Translations under genes and position numbers: made by a program
Notes under the pieces: generated by a model
The model's database searches: none
The model's input: the letters and a program-made list of their open reading frames with translations, nothing else
What the model was told of the DNA's origin: nothing
Source of the DNA: Zoogloea dura
GTDB taxonomy: Bacteria > Pseudomonadota > Gammaproteobacteria > Burkholderiales > Rhodocyclaceae
DNA length: 64,000 nt
Reading direction: 5' to 3'
NCBI RefSeq assembly: GCF_012927165.1
Contig: NZ_JABBGA010000018.1
Span: forward strand, 45,629-109,628
Shown: positions 21,224 to 31,729 of the stretch, in pieces
How positions within the stretch are numbered: the first letter of the stretch is position 1
Layout of the letters: each line of letters starts with the position of its first letter

Positions 21224-22354
21224 ATGACATCTCCTCCTGCGGCCCGCCGCCCCTGCGTGCTCTTCCTCTCCGGCGCCAGCCTGGTCGGGCAGAACGTGCT
21301 CGCCAGCCTGGACGGACGGCGCAACGGGCTGCACCTGGCGGCCATCAACAGCGTGGCGGCCGAGCCAGCCCTGTTCGACTTCGACGAAGCCTTCCTTTGC
21401 GGCAACCTGCGCGACGACCCCGACGCCTTCACCCGGCGCTTCGAGGCCATCCTGGACGCCCTCCGGCCCCACCTCGTCATCCCCTGCCGCGATGACGACG
21501 TCGCCTACCTGGCCGCCCACGCGGAGGCCCACCCCGCGCACGCCCCGCGCTTTCTGTGCGGCGCCCGCCGGCCCGCCGAAGCCATGCTCGACAAGGCCGC
21601 CAGTGCGGCCCTAGCCCAGGACCACGGCCTGCCCTTCGCCCCCACCCTGGCCACCGACACGGACGCCGACCCGTCCCGCCTCACCGCCTTTGCCGCCCAC
21701 CACGGCTATCCGCTGATCGCCAAGCCGCGCCAGGGCTTCGCCTCCCGCGGAGTTTTCCTGGTCCTGAACGAAGCCCAGCTGCTACGCCTGGCCGGCCGGC
21801 CGGACTACATCCTGCAGGCCTACCTGGGCGACCCGGACGCCGTGCGCAACTACGTGGAGGCCTGCGCCCGCGACGGCGTGCCCCTGTTCCACAGCTTCGA
21901 GATGGACAAGTATTCGATCCAGGCCTTCATCGCCCCGGACGGCCAGCAGGCCGGCCTGCTCGCCACCCGCCACGCCATGCGCCAGGGCCGCAGCGAAAGA
22001 GTCGCCCACGAGAACGACCCGGCCCTGCTCGCACTCGGCCGGCGCTGCGCCAGCGCCTTTGCCGCCGAAGGCTGGCGCGGCCCCCTCAACATCCAGTGCC
22101 AGCGCAGCCCAGCCGGCGATTACGGCATCTACGAATTCAACGGCCGCTACACCGGCGCCACCAGCGCACGCCGCCTGCTGGGCTACGACGAGGTGGGCAT
22201 GGGCCTGGCGCACTTCGCCGGCATCCAGCTGGACACCGCGCCGTCGCCCACCGCCTGGCCGGTCGATGTGCTGCGCCTGCCGGTCAGCCGGGCCCTCGAA
22301 ACAAGCCGGATCGAGCAGCTCAAGCGCGACGGCCACTGGCGTGCGGAGGGCTGA
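21224..22354 (+). CDS. ATP-grasp domain protein, carboxylate-amine-ligase-like
   Basis: 376 residues. The N-terminal Rossmann-like part (VLFLSGASLVGQNVLASL) is followed by an ATP-grasp fold: a lysine segment YPLIAKPRQGFASRGVFLV, QAYLGDPDAVRNYV, and the metal-binding end IYEFNGRYTGATSARRLLGYDE. These enzymes join a carboxylate to an amine or thiol via an acyl-phosphate. The product is unknown. It lies 15 bp after the MmgE/PrpD gene, hinting at one small biosynthetic or modification unit. Its stop is 2 bp from the convergent membrane-protein stop. Confidence 0.85.
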   Translation: MTSPPAARRPCVLFLSGASLVGQNVLASLDGRRNGLHLAAINSVAAEPALFDFDEAFLCGNLRDDPDAFTRRFEAILDALRPHLVIPCRDDDVAYLAAHAEAHPAHAPRFLCGARRPAEAMLDKAASAALAQDHGLPFAPTLATDTDADPSRLTAFAAHHGYPLIAKPRQGFASRGVFLVLNEAQLLRLAGRPDYILQAYLGDPDAVRNYVEACARDGVPLFHSFEMDKYSIQAFIAPDGQQAGLLATRHAMRQGRSERVAHENDPALLALGRRCASAFAAEGWRGPLNIQCQRSPAGDYGIYEFNGRYTGATSARRLLGYDEVGMGLAHFAGIQLDTAPSPTAWPVDVLRLPVSRALETSRIEQLKRDGHWRAEG

Positions 22355-22356
22355 TA

Positions 22357-23220
22357 TCAGCCTTTCGCCCTGCGCACGCGGCGCACCAGGAACAGCCCGA
22401 TGCCGACCAGCGACACCGCCACCCCACCGGCAGCCCCCGTCACCACGGTCTGACGCCCCCGGGCCGCAGCAAACAGCTCGGTGGAATTGGTCAGCTCACA
22501 CACGTGGCTGGTGCTCAGCCCGTCCTTCTTCTGGACAACGCGCATCGCCCACTGTGGCGCCACCGGCAGATTGGCCTCGCCATGCAGGCCGGCATGGCTG
22601 ACGCGGCACACATCCGGCCAATAGGTCGCCGGATTCACGGCATAAGGCTGCAGATTGCGAAAGCCGTTGTAGCTGTGCTCGGTGCATTTGAAAGCCGGCG
22701 CGCAACCATCAAAGAACTTCTCGTACGGCGTATCGGCCCGGAACAACCCGCCAAAGCGTTCCCGCGCCGTCTTGATCGCCACCTCGCGGAACAGCTTGAT
22801 TGAAGCCTCCGGTGTTTTGGCCGTGTTGTAGCTGGGATAGAAGATCGGATAACGCTCGAACGGCGTATTCGGCGAAAAACGCCCCATCACACTGCTGTAG
22901 CCCCACCAGGCCGCCGCGCAGCACAGCCCCAGCACGAACAACTGCGCCAGATTCAACCCGCCCCCGCTGCCACTGCCACTGCCCCCACCGTAATACACCG
23001 GACTCGTCGTGGTCTGCCCAAAGGTGTTGCCGGTGGAAGACGTGCCCGGATCACCAAAGCTGTAAGTCTCATTGCGCATGCCATCCGCGATGGCCTGTGC
23101 ATTCGCCTGCTGCGCCTTCGCATCCCAATAGGCAATCGACCCCGTTCCCCCATTTGAAGCAATGTGATTGGCGTCGTTGCCATACTGACTGGCCTTGTCA
23201 TCGAAATAGTTGTTGCTCAT
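22357..23220 (-). CDS. Hypothetical bitopic/polytopic membrane protein with Gly-Ser linker
   Basis: 287 residues, no family recognised. The N-terminal 80 residues are hydrophilic and Asn/Gln/Gly-rich, ending in a GGGSGSGSGGG linker. A membrane helix follows (LAQLFVLGLCCAAAWWGY). Then comes a domain of about 140 residues with four Cys (GCAPAFKC, DVCRV, HVCEL), consistent with two disulfides if extracytoplasmic. A final helix (GAAGGVAVSLVGIGLFLV) ends in a basic RRVRRAKG tail. The start was chosen for its GGGAGA ribosome binding site. Codon use is less GC-biased than its left-hand neighbours, and it borders the CRISPR trailer end. Confidence 0.7.
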   Translation of the reverse strand: MSNNYFDDKASQYGNDANHIASNGGTGSIAYWDAKAQQANAQAIADGMRNETYSFGDPGTSSTGNTFGQTTTSPVYYGGGSGSGSGGGLNLAQLFVLGLCCAAAWWGYSSVMGRFSPNTPFERYPIFYPSYNTAKTPEASIKLFREVAIKTARERFGGLFRADTPYEKFFDGCAPAFKCTEHSYNGFRNLQPYAVNPATYWPDVCRVSHAGLHGEANLPVAPQWAMRVVQKKDGLSTSHVCELTNSTELFAAARGRQTVVTGAAGGVAVSLVGIGLFLVRRVRRAKG

Positions 23221-23755
23221 ACGTTCTCCCTGGAGCCGGTACACATTCTGACCGAGTCCAGGTGACGGACGCATGCGGGATCGCACGGAGGGGAGAATCA
23301 GCGTATGCAGACAGAAAGGAACGCTTCGGCGAAAAGGCGTGCCGCAGAAGCAGCCAGGGGATGTTCTGAAGGAAACAGGCTGGGAATGCACCCAGCCGCG
23401 TCGGTGACGGTGAAAACACGCCACAAAGGGTCGTTCTAACGCCGGCGCAGAGAACGGGGAAGTGGCCGCAGAACCGCCCCCAACACCAGGGACACGAATG
23501 GAGAGATCAGGCACAGGCCAATACAGCCCCAAAGAAAGAGGCTACCGGTGGCCAAGGCCAGTGGAAGCAATAGAAAACCGAAAATCAACAAGTCCATATG
23601 CGGAGTGTAGTTCTAGGGCGACTGACCTACATGGACGACTGTGGCAAAGAAACAGAGACCCCATGTGGGCACGGCTGAGCATGCTGGAGGGCTTGAGGTA
23701 AGGCGCAGAATCAGGACGCGGAGGCAGTTTCGCGGGAATTGCCTGACATTGAGGC
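23221..23755. other. Gene-free stretch between hypothetical gene and CRISPR trailer
   Basis: No convincing coding region. An open frame at 23462-23701 (+) has no recognisable motif, poor codon pattern and no ribosome binding site. A small hairpin, GGCTGGG/CCCAGCC with loop AATGCA at 23378-23397, is present without a T-tract. The promoter of the minus-strand hypothetical gene is presumably here. No degenerate CRISPR repeat could be seen before 23756. Confidence 0.6.
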
Positions 23756-26700
23756 TTTCTGAGCTGCCTATCCGGCAGTGACGGCGGTATCTCCCGCCGT
23801 GGCGTTGGTGTCCTCTTTCTGAGCTGCCTATCCGGCAGTGACGGTGGATACGCCGGAGTTCGACCCGGTCACCCGTTTCTGAGCTGCCTATCCGGCAGTG
23901 ACGCCGGCTCCCGTACAGCTGAACGGTGTGCTGCTTTTCTGAGCTGCCTATCCGGCAGTGACGAAGATCTACCGCCGGCTGGAGCGCGACGCCAATTTCT
24001 GAGCTGCCTATCCGGCAGTGACGAAGCCGAGCGCCTGTCCCAGGTTTTCGACTCTTTTCTGAGCTGCCTATCCGGCAGTGACGACGCTGCCCAAGTCATG
24101 GAGGCCGCATTGTCATTTCTGAGCTGCCTATCCGGCAGTGACGCGCTGAAGCGCGCTATCGGCGAGCAGATCGGTTTTCTGAGCTGCCTATCCGGCAGTG
24201 ACGACTGGCGCATCCCGATGCCCACGTGATCTACCTTTCTGAGCTGCCTATCCGGCAGTGACGCATGTCCGCGTATTTGGCGGCCTCGGCATCCATTTCT
24301 GAGCTGCCTATCCGGCAGTGACGAGGCGGGCCTGCGGGCTCATGGCCTCCCCATTTTTCTGAGCTGCCTATCCGGCAGTGACGTGGCGGCTGAAGGGAAT
24401 GACGTGGCGGGGGTTTTTCTGAGCTGCCTATCCGGCAGTGACGCCGCCGTCGGCCCGTGCAAGGATCACGTGGATTTTCTGAGCTGCCTATCCGGCAGTG
24501 ACGCCCGACATTATCAAAGCCATGTCATTTGCCATTTTCTGAGCTGCCTATCCGGCAGTGACGGCATTTCGGCCATCGTGCTCCAAAGCATACTTTTTCT
24601 GAGCTGCCTATCCGGCAGTGACGGGTCAAGCTGATCCTCGCCGCAGCCGAACAGCTTTCTGAGCTGCCTATCCGGCAGTGACGCGAGAAGAAGCGCGGCA
24701 ATGAGTACGTGTATTTTTCTGAGCTGCCTATCCGGCAGTGACGTTCGGGCTCATCCGGGGGCGAGCCCGATTTCGTTTCTGAGCTGCCTATCCGGCAGTG
24801 ACGTGGTTCTTCACCCGGGCCAGCTCGGCCGGGCTTTCTGAGCTGCCTATCCGGCAGTGACGCCCGGTAATGGCCAGGTTCATCAGTTGAGACTTTTCTG
24901 AGCTGCCTATCCGGCAGTGACGCACAAGCAGGCCCGCTTTGATCAGCTTCTTGATTTCTGAGCTGCCTATCCGGCAGTGACGCTAAAGCACAGGCCCAGT
25001 GAGGCCTACTGGTTTTTCTGAGCTGCCTATCCGGCAGTGACGACCAACGGTGCGGCCCCCACCTACGACCATCTTTTCTGAGCTGCCTATCCGGCAGTGA
25101 CGCAGCACGCCGCTTATGTGGGTTCCTGGATCAATTTCTGAGCTGCCTATCCGGCAGTGACGATGCTTGCTGATCTCATCACCATCGGTCTGATTTTCTG
25201 AGCTGCCTATCCGGCAGTGACGCGCTGCATGCCGGCCCGTCCGTCACCGTGTCGTTTCTGAGCTGCCTATCCGGCAGTGACGATGTCGTTGCGGGCCTGC
25301 TGGGCTTGCTGGAGTTTCTGAGCTGCCTATCCGGCAGTGACGTGGGTGACGTTTTGCGTAGCCGGGTCCGGCTTTTTCTGAGCTGCCTATCCGGCAGTGA
25401 CGCGTCCTTGACGGCCTGGCTCGCCTTGCGGGACTTTCTGAGCTGCCTATCCGGCAGTGACGGTTGAGCACATACAGCCCGCGCTGCAGCTTGATTTCTG
25501 AGCTGCCTATCCGGCAGTGACGGCAGCCATGGCCGGTGGAATGTCGGGCGCCTTTTTCTGAGCTGCCTATCCGGCAGTGACGGTCAGCGATGCGGCTTGG
25601 GGCTTTGTCGTCGATTTCTGAGCTGCCTATCCGGCAGTGACGTTCGAGGAAAGTCGATCCTTTCTTGATCTGGACTTTCTGAGCTGCCTATCCGGCAGTG
25701 ACGATGCCCTGGTCGGTGGAGGCGCGCATCACTGCTTTCTGAGCTGCCTATCCGGCAGTGACGGGGGGCTGGATCGCTTCGGGGAATTCCAGTTTTTTCT
25801 GAGCTGCCTATCCGGCAGTGACGTCCAGGCTCTGGAGCCCCACGAAGCCCTGCGCTTTCTGAGCTGCCTATCCGGCAGTGACGGGCGTGCGGCGCGGGAA
25901 TGATTTCTACGTGTTTTTCTGAGCTGCCTATCCGGCAGTGACGTTAAAGCCGTCGCCGAACGGCCAGAGGCAGCGTTTCTGAGCTGCCTATCCGGCAGTG
26001 ACGTTCTTGGCCGAGGTGCCAAAGGCAGTGGTGAATTTCTGAGCTGCCTATCCGGCAGTGACGGTCGATCCGATCTTCCGTTCCAGCGCGGTTGTTTTCT
26101 GAGCTGCCTATCCGGCAGTGACGTCCGGCACTCCCAATTTTCCGCCGGTATCGCCTTTCTGAGCTGCCTATCCGGCAGTGACGGCCCCTGCCCTCCTCCA
26201 CCAGGCCCTTGACCATTTCTGAGCTGCCTATCCGGCAGTGACGGATCGGCGTGACCAGGGCGTCAATTTCCGACTTTTCTGAGCTGCCTATCCGGCAGTG
26301 ACGTGGTATCCGCTGACTGAGCATCCTGTTCAGACTTTCTGAGCTGCCTATCCGGCAGTGACGTGGAGCGCTGCTTGTTGCGGCGCGGAAGGAATTTTCT
26401 GAGCTGCCTATCCGGCAGTGACGGCTCGGACTACTGGCAATCGGCTGTTGCAAAATTTCTGAGCTGCCTATCCGGCAGTGACGACGCCGCGCTGGTCAAT
26501 ATCGCCCGCTATCTGTTTCTGAGCTGCCTATCCGGCAGTGACGCATCGGCTTCTGTTGCGCCGTGAGCTTCTTCCTTTCTGAGCTGCCTATCCGGCAGTG
26601 ACGGGCATCCCGGACAAGCAGGCGCGGTCATTCCTTTTCTGAGCTGCCTATCCGGCAGTGACGCCGCAGAGCTACACCAAGGCCCCGGACATTCCTTTCT

Positions 26701-29004
26701 GAGCTGCCTATCCGGCAGTGACGCCGAGATTACGGTCGAAGCAATCCTGCGCCGTTTTTCTGAGCTGCCTATCCGGCAGTGACGGACCCTGACGCGATTG
26801 ATCGCGTTTCAGGCTTTTTCTGAGCTGCCTATCCGGCAGTGACGTCGAGGAAAGTCGATCCTTTCTTGATCTGGACTTTCTGAGCTGCCTATCCGGCAGT
26901 GACGAGAAACAGCCATAACTTGATCGACTTCAGCCTTTTCTGAGCTGCCTATCCGGCAGTGACGTCAATCCACTTGCCATCTTGCTTACGGCAGATTTTC
27001 TGAGCTGCCTATCCGGCAGTGACGGCCAAGGTCGAAATCCCAGACCTTCACCTCCTTTTCTGAGCTGCCTATCCGGCAGTGACGAAACACGGCCACGCCA
27101 GCGACTACACGGAAATTTTCTGAGCTGCCTATCCGGCAGTGACGAGGCGCTGCAGCTAGTGGCGGAGGGTTCGGTATTTCTGAGCTGCCTATCCGGCAGT
27201 GACGCTGCGCGGGCTTGCTCGATGTCGTTGGCCGTGTTTCTGAGCTGCCTATCCGGCAGTGACGGACACGCTGTAGGCATCCAGGCCCTTTGCACTTTTC
27301 TGAGCTGCCTATCCGGCAGTGACGTTGCTCGGGCCGCTCTTGAGCTTCTGGCGGCATTTCTGAGCTGCCTATCCGGCAGTGACGCGAAGAGCCTGAAAGC
27401 CAAGTTCGGCGATGCATTTCTGAGCTGCCTATCCGGCAGTGACGAATACTCGGTCGTCTATAAACTCATTGAATTCTTTCTGAGCTGCCTATCCGGCAGT
27501 GACGTCGTCGTGAATCCGATTCAGGCGCTCTTCTTTTTTCTGAGCTGCCTATCCGGCAGTGACGATCCGCACAAACGCATTGTTGTTGAATGTGATTTTC
27601 TGAGCTGCCTATCCGGCAGTGACGATCGAGCCACACACTCACTCCGGCCCGCTCAATTTCTGAGCTGCCTATCCGGCAGTGACGCTGGCAGCATGGACGC
27701 AAAGGACAGGCGCTTCTTTCTGAGCTGCCTATCCGGCAGTGACGGGCCCCGAATTCGTGAAGGTCATCGACATGCTTTTCTGAGCTGCCTATCCGGCAGT
27801 GACGCTACAGGGTCGGAGGTAGTCGGAGGTTCGCCATTTCTGAGCTGCCTATCCGGCAGTGACGGCGCAGCTTCGACAACTAAACCAAGAGTTTCGTTTC
27901 TGAGCTGCCTATCCGGCAGTGACGCGGACCCTTCGTCGGAAACCATAGAGGCGCTATTTCTGAGCTGCCTATCCGGCAGTGACGCTATTTTTGCGGTGGA
28001 GCAGGTGCGCCGTTGCTTTCTGAGCTGCCTATCCGGCAGTGACGTTCCGGTATCTATACTGAGTCGAAGGCTCGCATTTCTGAGCTGCCTATCCGGCAGT
28101 GACGAACGGCACTACGTTTTTCGTCCCGCTCTACCTTTTCTGAGCTGCCTATCCGGCAGTGACGACGAGGTGACGGGCCTGAATGGCTTGCAGACGTTTC
28201 TGAGCTGCCTATCCGGCAGTGACGATGCCTTCGAAGGAAACCCAACCGATACCCAATTTCTGAGCTGCCTATCCGGCAGTGACGGATCAGAAAGCTCAAA
28301 TGTTCCAAAACGGAATTTTCTGAGCTGCCTATCCGGCAGTGACGACCGGGACGCGGCGACCTGGAAAATCCGGGGCTTTCTGAGCTGCCTATCCGGCAGT
28401 GACGGCCTTCCGCGCCAAGGTCCTCGCCAGCCTGCATTTCTGAGCTGCCTATCCGGCAGTGACGCCGTGCCTGTACCGCCGGGAAGTCCGCCGGATTTTC
28501 TGAGCTGCCTATCCGGCAGTGACGCTGGCGCTCGGGGCCGGCGTACATCGGTGATATTTCTGAGCTGCCTATCCGGCAGTGACGTACCAGTCCGCCCGGG
28601 CCGATCGCCGGATTGTTTTCTGAGCTGCCTATCCGGCAGTGACGTGAGGTGAGCGCACACAAGCGCGGTAGGCGGTTTTCTGAGCTGCCTATCCGGCAGT
28701 GACGATCCTTGGCTATGCCTACGCCGCAACGCCACTTTTCTGAGCTGCCTATCCGGCAGTGACGTTCAGCGGCGCTCAGCGCAAGTGGGTCGCTCTTTTC
28801 TGAGCTGCCTATCCGGCAGTGACGACCGCCCGCTTTCCCTGGCGCTGCGCCACGATTTTCTGAGCTGCCTATCCGGCAGTGACGGGCCCAGGTGGTTACC
28901 AGCACGGGTTCCGCTGTTTCTGAGCTGCCTATCCGGCAGTGACGCCTGGCTCTTCCCGTATGTGGCAGCCATCTCCTTTCTGAGCTGCCTATCCGGCAGT
29001 GACG
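23756..29004 (-). CRISPR. Type I-F CRISPR array, 88 repeats and 87 spacers
   Basis: A 28-bp repeat recurs every 60 bp from 23756 to 29004. In the transcribed (minus) direction it starts CGTCACTGCC and ends GGCAGCTCAGAAA, with the Cas6f hairpin CTGCC/GGCAG around a GGATA loop and the I-F-type 3' handle. I count 18 repeats at 23756-24803, 14 at 24835-25642, 18 at 25676-26723 and 38 from 26757. Spacers are 32 nt except 24804-24834 (31 nt), 25643-25675 (33 nt) and 26724-26756 (33 nt). Repeats appear identical by eye, including the trailer-end copy. Orientation follows from the hairpin and the cas6f position, so the newest spacers are near 29,000. Confidence 0.99.
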
Positions 29005-29133
29005 TAGAGCCTAACAGGCTTGAGTTCCTGATTGTTAAAGAGAAACTGTACTTTCCAGCGCTTTGACCAAAAAAACGACGCCCCTGCCGAAGCCCCTGAA
29101 ATCAAGGCCTCGGCGAGAGCGACGAAAAAAGGG
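29005..29133 (-). promoter_or_regulatory. CRISPR leader
   Basis: 129 bp between the cas6f stop and the first repeat, more AT-rich than the flanks, with A/T runs in the half nearer the array. Read on the minus strand, AATCAGGAACTCA near 29020-29032 is close to the IHF consensus (WATCARnnnnTTR), in line with IHF-dependent integration in I-F systems. A TACAGT (complement of 29045-29050) might be a -10 element. Both are tentative. Confidence 0.75.
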
Positions 29134-29697
29134 TCAGAACCAGGGGATGGTCGTGTTTGCGCTGAGTCCGTAGCTGCTGAAGGCCCCGGCACAGGCTTGC
29201 TCCGTGATGGGCAGGTGCTCGACGAAGAGCAGGAACTGCTGGCCGGTGCTGCGGCTTGCCAGCATCAGGAAAGGCAGCTTGAGCTGCTCGGCCCGGCTGT
29301 CAGGAATCGCCTTGCGGGCTGCCTCGGGCGAAATCCCCTTCCTCGCGATCAGCCTTCGGCGCTCCCGCTCAGGGCTGCTGTGGGCCTGGACACGCCGGAC
29401 AACGCGATGACGAGCGCCTGCAGGCACGGGTGTCGGGCCATCGATGGCAACGTGATCGCGCATACCGGTCAGCCAGCCCTCTGCCATGAAGCCGCGCAGA
29501 TCGGCCCCCTCTCCGTGCAGGCGCAAGCGGCTCCCCAGGCTGCGAGAGCCCTCCCTGACATCTGGAAAGCTCACGCCGATGGCTCCCTCTCCATGCCCCA
29601 CCAGCCCCCGGTGAAACTTGCTGAACAAGGCATTCATCAGCGTGGTGGCCGGGAATTCCGGATCGGGAAGAATACGGATCTCCAGGTAGTGGTCCAT
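29134..29697 (-). CDS. cas6f: Cas6f (Csy4) crRNA-processing endoribonuclease
   Basis: 187 residues, the same length as Pseudomonas aeruginosa Csy4, and the known functional residues fall at the same numbers. Catalytic His29 (in FSKFHRG), Ser148 (LASRST) and Tyr176 (FSSYG) are present. So are the RNA-binding Arg102 and Gln104 (RRVQ) and the helix Arg115/Arg119 (RERRRLIARK). It cuts the pre-crRNA 3' of the repeat hairpin and stays bound to the 3' handle in the Cascade complex. It is the last cas gene before the leader, 3 bp after csy3. Confidence 0.98.
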   Translation of the reverse strand: MDHYLEIRILPDPEFPATTLMNALFSKFHRGLVGHGEGAIGVSFPDVREGSRSLGSRLRLHGEGADLRGFMAEGWLTGMRDHVAIDGPTPVPAGARHRVVRRVQAHSSPERERRRLIARKGISPEAARKAIPDSRAEQLKLPFLMLASRSTGQQFLLFVEHLPITEQACAGAFSSYGLSANTTIPWF

Positions 29698-29700
29698 GGC

Positions 29701-30720
29701 TCAGCCCGCCTCGCCAAAGACCCCGCCACGGATCAGGGTGGCGATGACGAAGTGTTGTTGTTCCGTAGCCGGCACCTTGTCCTTGATGATCCAGTTGTCG
29801 AGCAGAGAGTAGAAGTCGTCACCTTTCTTGGGCTGCCGGTAGGCCTTGCCGCGGGTGGTGACGGAGCCATAGGGCTCAACCGCAATCGGGCCTAGCTCCT
29901 CCACCTCCGGATACCAGGTGTCGATTGTCCGGATGGCGTTACCGACCTTCTGGGAGTGGAGCCCGGCGATTCCATCCACTTCGTAGAGTGTCCTGCTCTT
30001 GTCACTCCGCCCCTTGTCAAGGATGAGTTCCTGTGAGGGAAAGACTTCCTGCCCCGCACCGACGCGCACGTAGGCCGTGACCTGCAGCAGCACGTGGCCT
30101 TGCCCGGCCAGCCCGTCGCCGATCAGCTTGCTCAGTTCATCGAGTGCAGCCGAGCTCTGCGAGGGCACCGCAAAATCTCGCAGCGAGAAGGACAGCGCAT
30201 CGAAGGTCCAGGTACTGCGGGCTTGCCCACCGACCAGATGCGCCACCTGGACTTCCACCCTCTCGGCGCCGACACGGTTGCGCCACAGGAAGCGCGCGTT
30301 GGCGAGGTTGGAGGCATAGCGACGGGCCAGCTCACCAAAGCCGTTGCTGCCCACATAGCCGCCCACCGTCTCCATGAGCTTCTTCTGGTAATCGGCGTCG
30401 TTGCAGGCAGAAGGTTGCCCCGTGCCGGAGAGAACCCGCAGGGTGAAAACAAGCTTGAGGGTATCGGCCTGGCTGGGCAGCGCGGCCACATCGACGGTTT
30501 GCAGGTTGGGGTTCTCGATGGCGGCGTCGAGCTTGGCAGCGTCCTGATCCTTGGTCTTGAGGCGGTTGGAGATGGTGCCGCGCACGGATTTGACCTTGAT
30601 CTTCACCGGCGGCCAGGCATCGCTGGCGTTCCTGCTGTCCCAGCTACCCGCAAAGAAAAGGGCGTCGGAAGGGTCGAGCTTGCGTTCGAAGGCAAGGACG
30701 GAAGCGGTCTTGAGCGTCAT
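29701..30720 (-). CDS. csy3: Csy3 (Cas7f) backbone subunit of type I-F Cascade
   Basis: 339 residues, close to the usual 340. It starts [27 protein letters not shown], characteristic of Csy3, with the later [14 protein letters not shown] and [17 protein letters not shown]. Six copies form the helical backbone that holds the crRNA and presents the guide in 6-nt segments. The csy2 stop is 25 bp upstream with a GGAAAT-type ribosome binding region. Cas6f follows after 3 bp. Confidence 0.97.
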   Translation of the reverse strand: MTLKTASVLAFERKLDPSDALFFAGSWDSRNASDAWPPVKIKVKSVRGTISNRLKTKDQDAAKLDAAIENPNLQTVDVAALPSQADTLKLVFTLRVLSGTGQPSACNDADYQKKLMETVGGYVGSNGFGELARRYASNLANARFLWRNRVGAERVEVQVAHLVGGQARSTWTFDALSFSLRDFAVPSQSSAALDELSKLIGDGLAGQGHVLLQVTAYVRVGAGQEVFPSQELILDKGRSDKSRTLYEVDGIAGLHSQKVGNAIRTIDTWYPEVEELGPIAVEPYGSVTTRGKAYRQPKKGDDFYSLLDNWIIKDKVPATEQQHFVIATLIRGGVFGEAG

Positions 30721-30745
30721 GATCTATTTCCTTTCAAAAGGGAAT

Positions 30746-31729
30746 TCAGGCGTGGGGCGCAGCAGCAAAGTCGTTCCGGCAGCGGTAGAGGCCGCTCTCG
30801 ACGTCGCTGTGGCCATACCAAAGCAGTTCGCGAACACCACCAAGCCGATGCGGACTGATCCACTGGCCGATGGAATAAAGGCTTTCAACAAAACGAAAAT
30901 CGGTGTGTGAATCACGGGCGTTCTTCACGCTGCCAGCGGGGTGGATGCCGGATAGGGCGCCATACCCCACCGGGATGGGCACGATCCAGCCGGCCCTGGG
31001 CTCCGGTTTCCACTCCACCCCCTTGCGCTCGGAATCGGACGCTGCGGCAGGCTCCGGCCTCCAGTTGATACGGGACAGATCAAGGAGGGCATCAAGTGCC
31101 GTGGCCGTCGGCTCGATGGCGCGCAGGCTTGCAAGGCGCTGGGCGAGCAAGTCGTCGCGGCAGACCAGTGCGAAGCCAGGCAACCAGCGGCGGCGCAGGC
31201 GCCGGAACTGCTTGCCGGCTTCCGTGGAATCTTCCGCCAGGCGGATCAATTCCGCGCCTTGCTTCGCATCGGCGCCACGCGTCGGCACAATGCTGCCACC
31301 TGCCACCCGCATGCCGGCCAGCGTTTCCGCAACCGTATCGGCAAGGGTCTGGCGGGCCTCGGCTTTCTCCAGGACCGTTTCGCTGCTCACACCGAAAACG
31401 AGGGTGATATCCAGGTGGATGCGCCCCTCCTCCACGATGGCTGCGGTGCTGCCATCCCTGTCCACCGGGTTGCGGGTAAGCCGGAAGGCCTTGGTGTAAC
31501 CCCCTTCGGTGACCTGCTCGTCAAAGTCGTGGCAGATCACGCCCACGCTGTTGAACGCCATTCCAGTACCGTTGGCACAGAGCTTTCGCTCCAGCGCCCA
31601 CATCAGGCCAAGGAACGCGGTCATGGACGGCAGGCCGTGGGTGAGCGGGCTGGAGATGGCGTTGGCGTTCTGGATGCGCAGGTGGGGCAGCATCAGCAAA
31701 CCCTGGCTCTCGGGGAGTGTCGTGCTCAT
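30746..31729 (-). CDS. csy2: Csy2 (Cas5f) subunit of type I-F Cascade
   Basis: 327 residues from the ATG at MSTTLPESQGLLMLPHLRIQNANAIS, which matches typical Csy2 N-termini. An upstream extension of this frame is a shadow of csy1. Csy2 pairs with Csy1 at the 5' end of the crRNA. The family core segments PLTHGLPSMTAFLGLMWALER and FRRLRRRWLPGFALVCRDDLL are visible. The start overlaps the csy1 stop by 4 bp (ATGA). Confidence 0.96.
   Translation of the reverse strand: MSTTLPESQGLLMLPHLRIQNANAISSPLTHGLPSMTAFLGLMWALERKLCANGTGMAFNSVGVICHDFDEQVTEGGYTKAFRLTRNPVDRDGSTAAIVEEGRIHLDITLVFGVSSETVLEKAEARQTLADTVAETLAGMRVAGGSIVPTRGADAKQGAELIRLAEDSTEAGKQFRRLRRRWLPGFALVCRDDLLAQRLASLRAIEPTATALDALLDLSRINWRPEPAAASDSERKGVEWKPEPRAGWIVPIPVGYGALSGIHPAGSVKNARDSHTDFRFVESLYSIGQWISPHRLGGVRELLWYGHSDVESGLYRCRNDFAAAPHA

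Noticed and set aside
23462..23701. A 79-codon frame before the array
   Set aside because: No ribosome binding site, no recognisable motif, and untypical codon pattern.
26982..28652. A 556-codon open frame with a repeated FLSCLSGSD peptide, and similar repeat frames (SLPDRQLR, RHCRIGSSE) across 23.7-29 kb
   Set aside because: The 60-bp repeat-spacer period is exactly 20 codons, so the CRISPR repeat keeps the same frame open. The variable parts are unrelated spacers, not protein.
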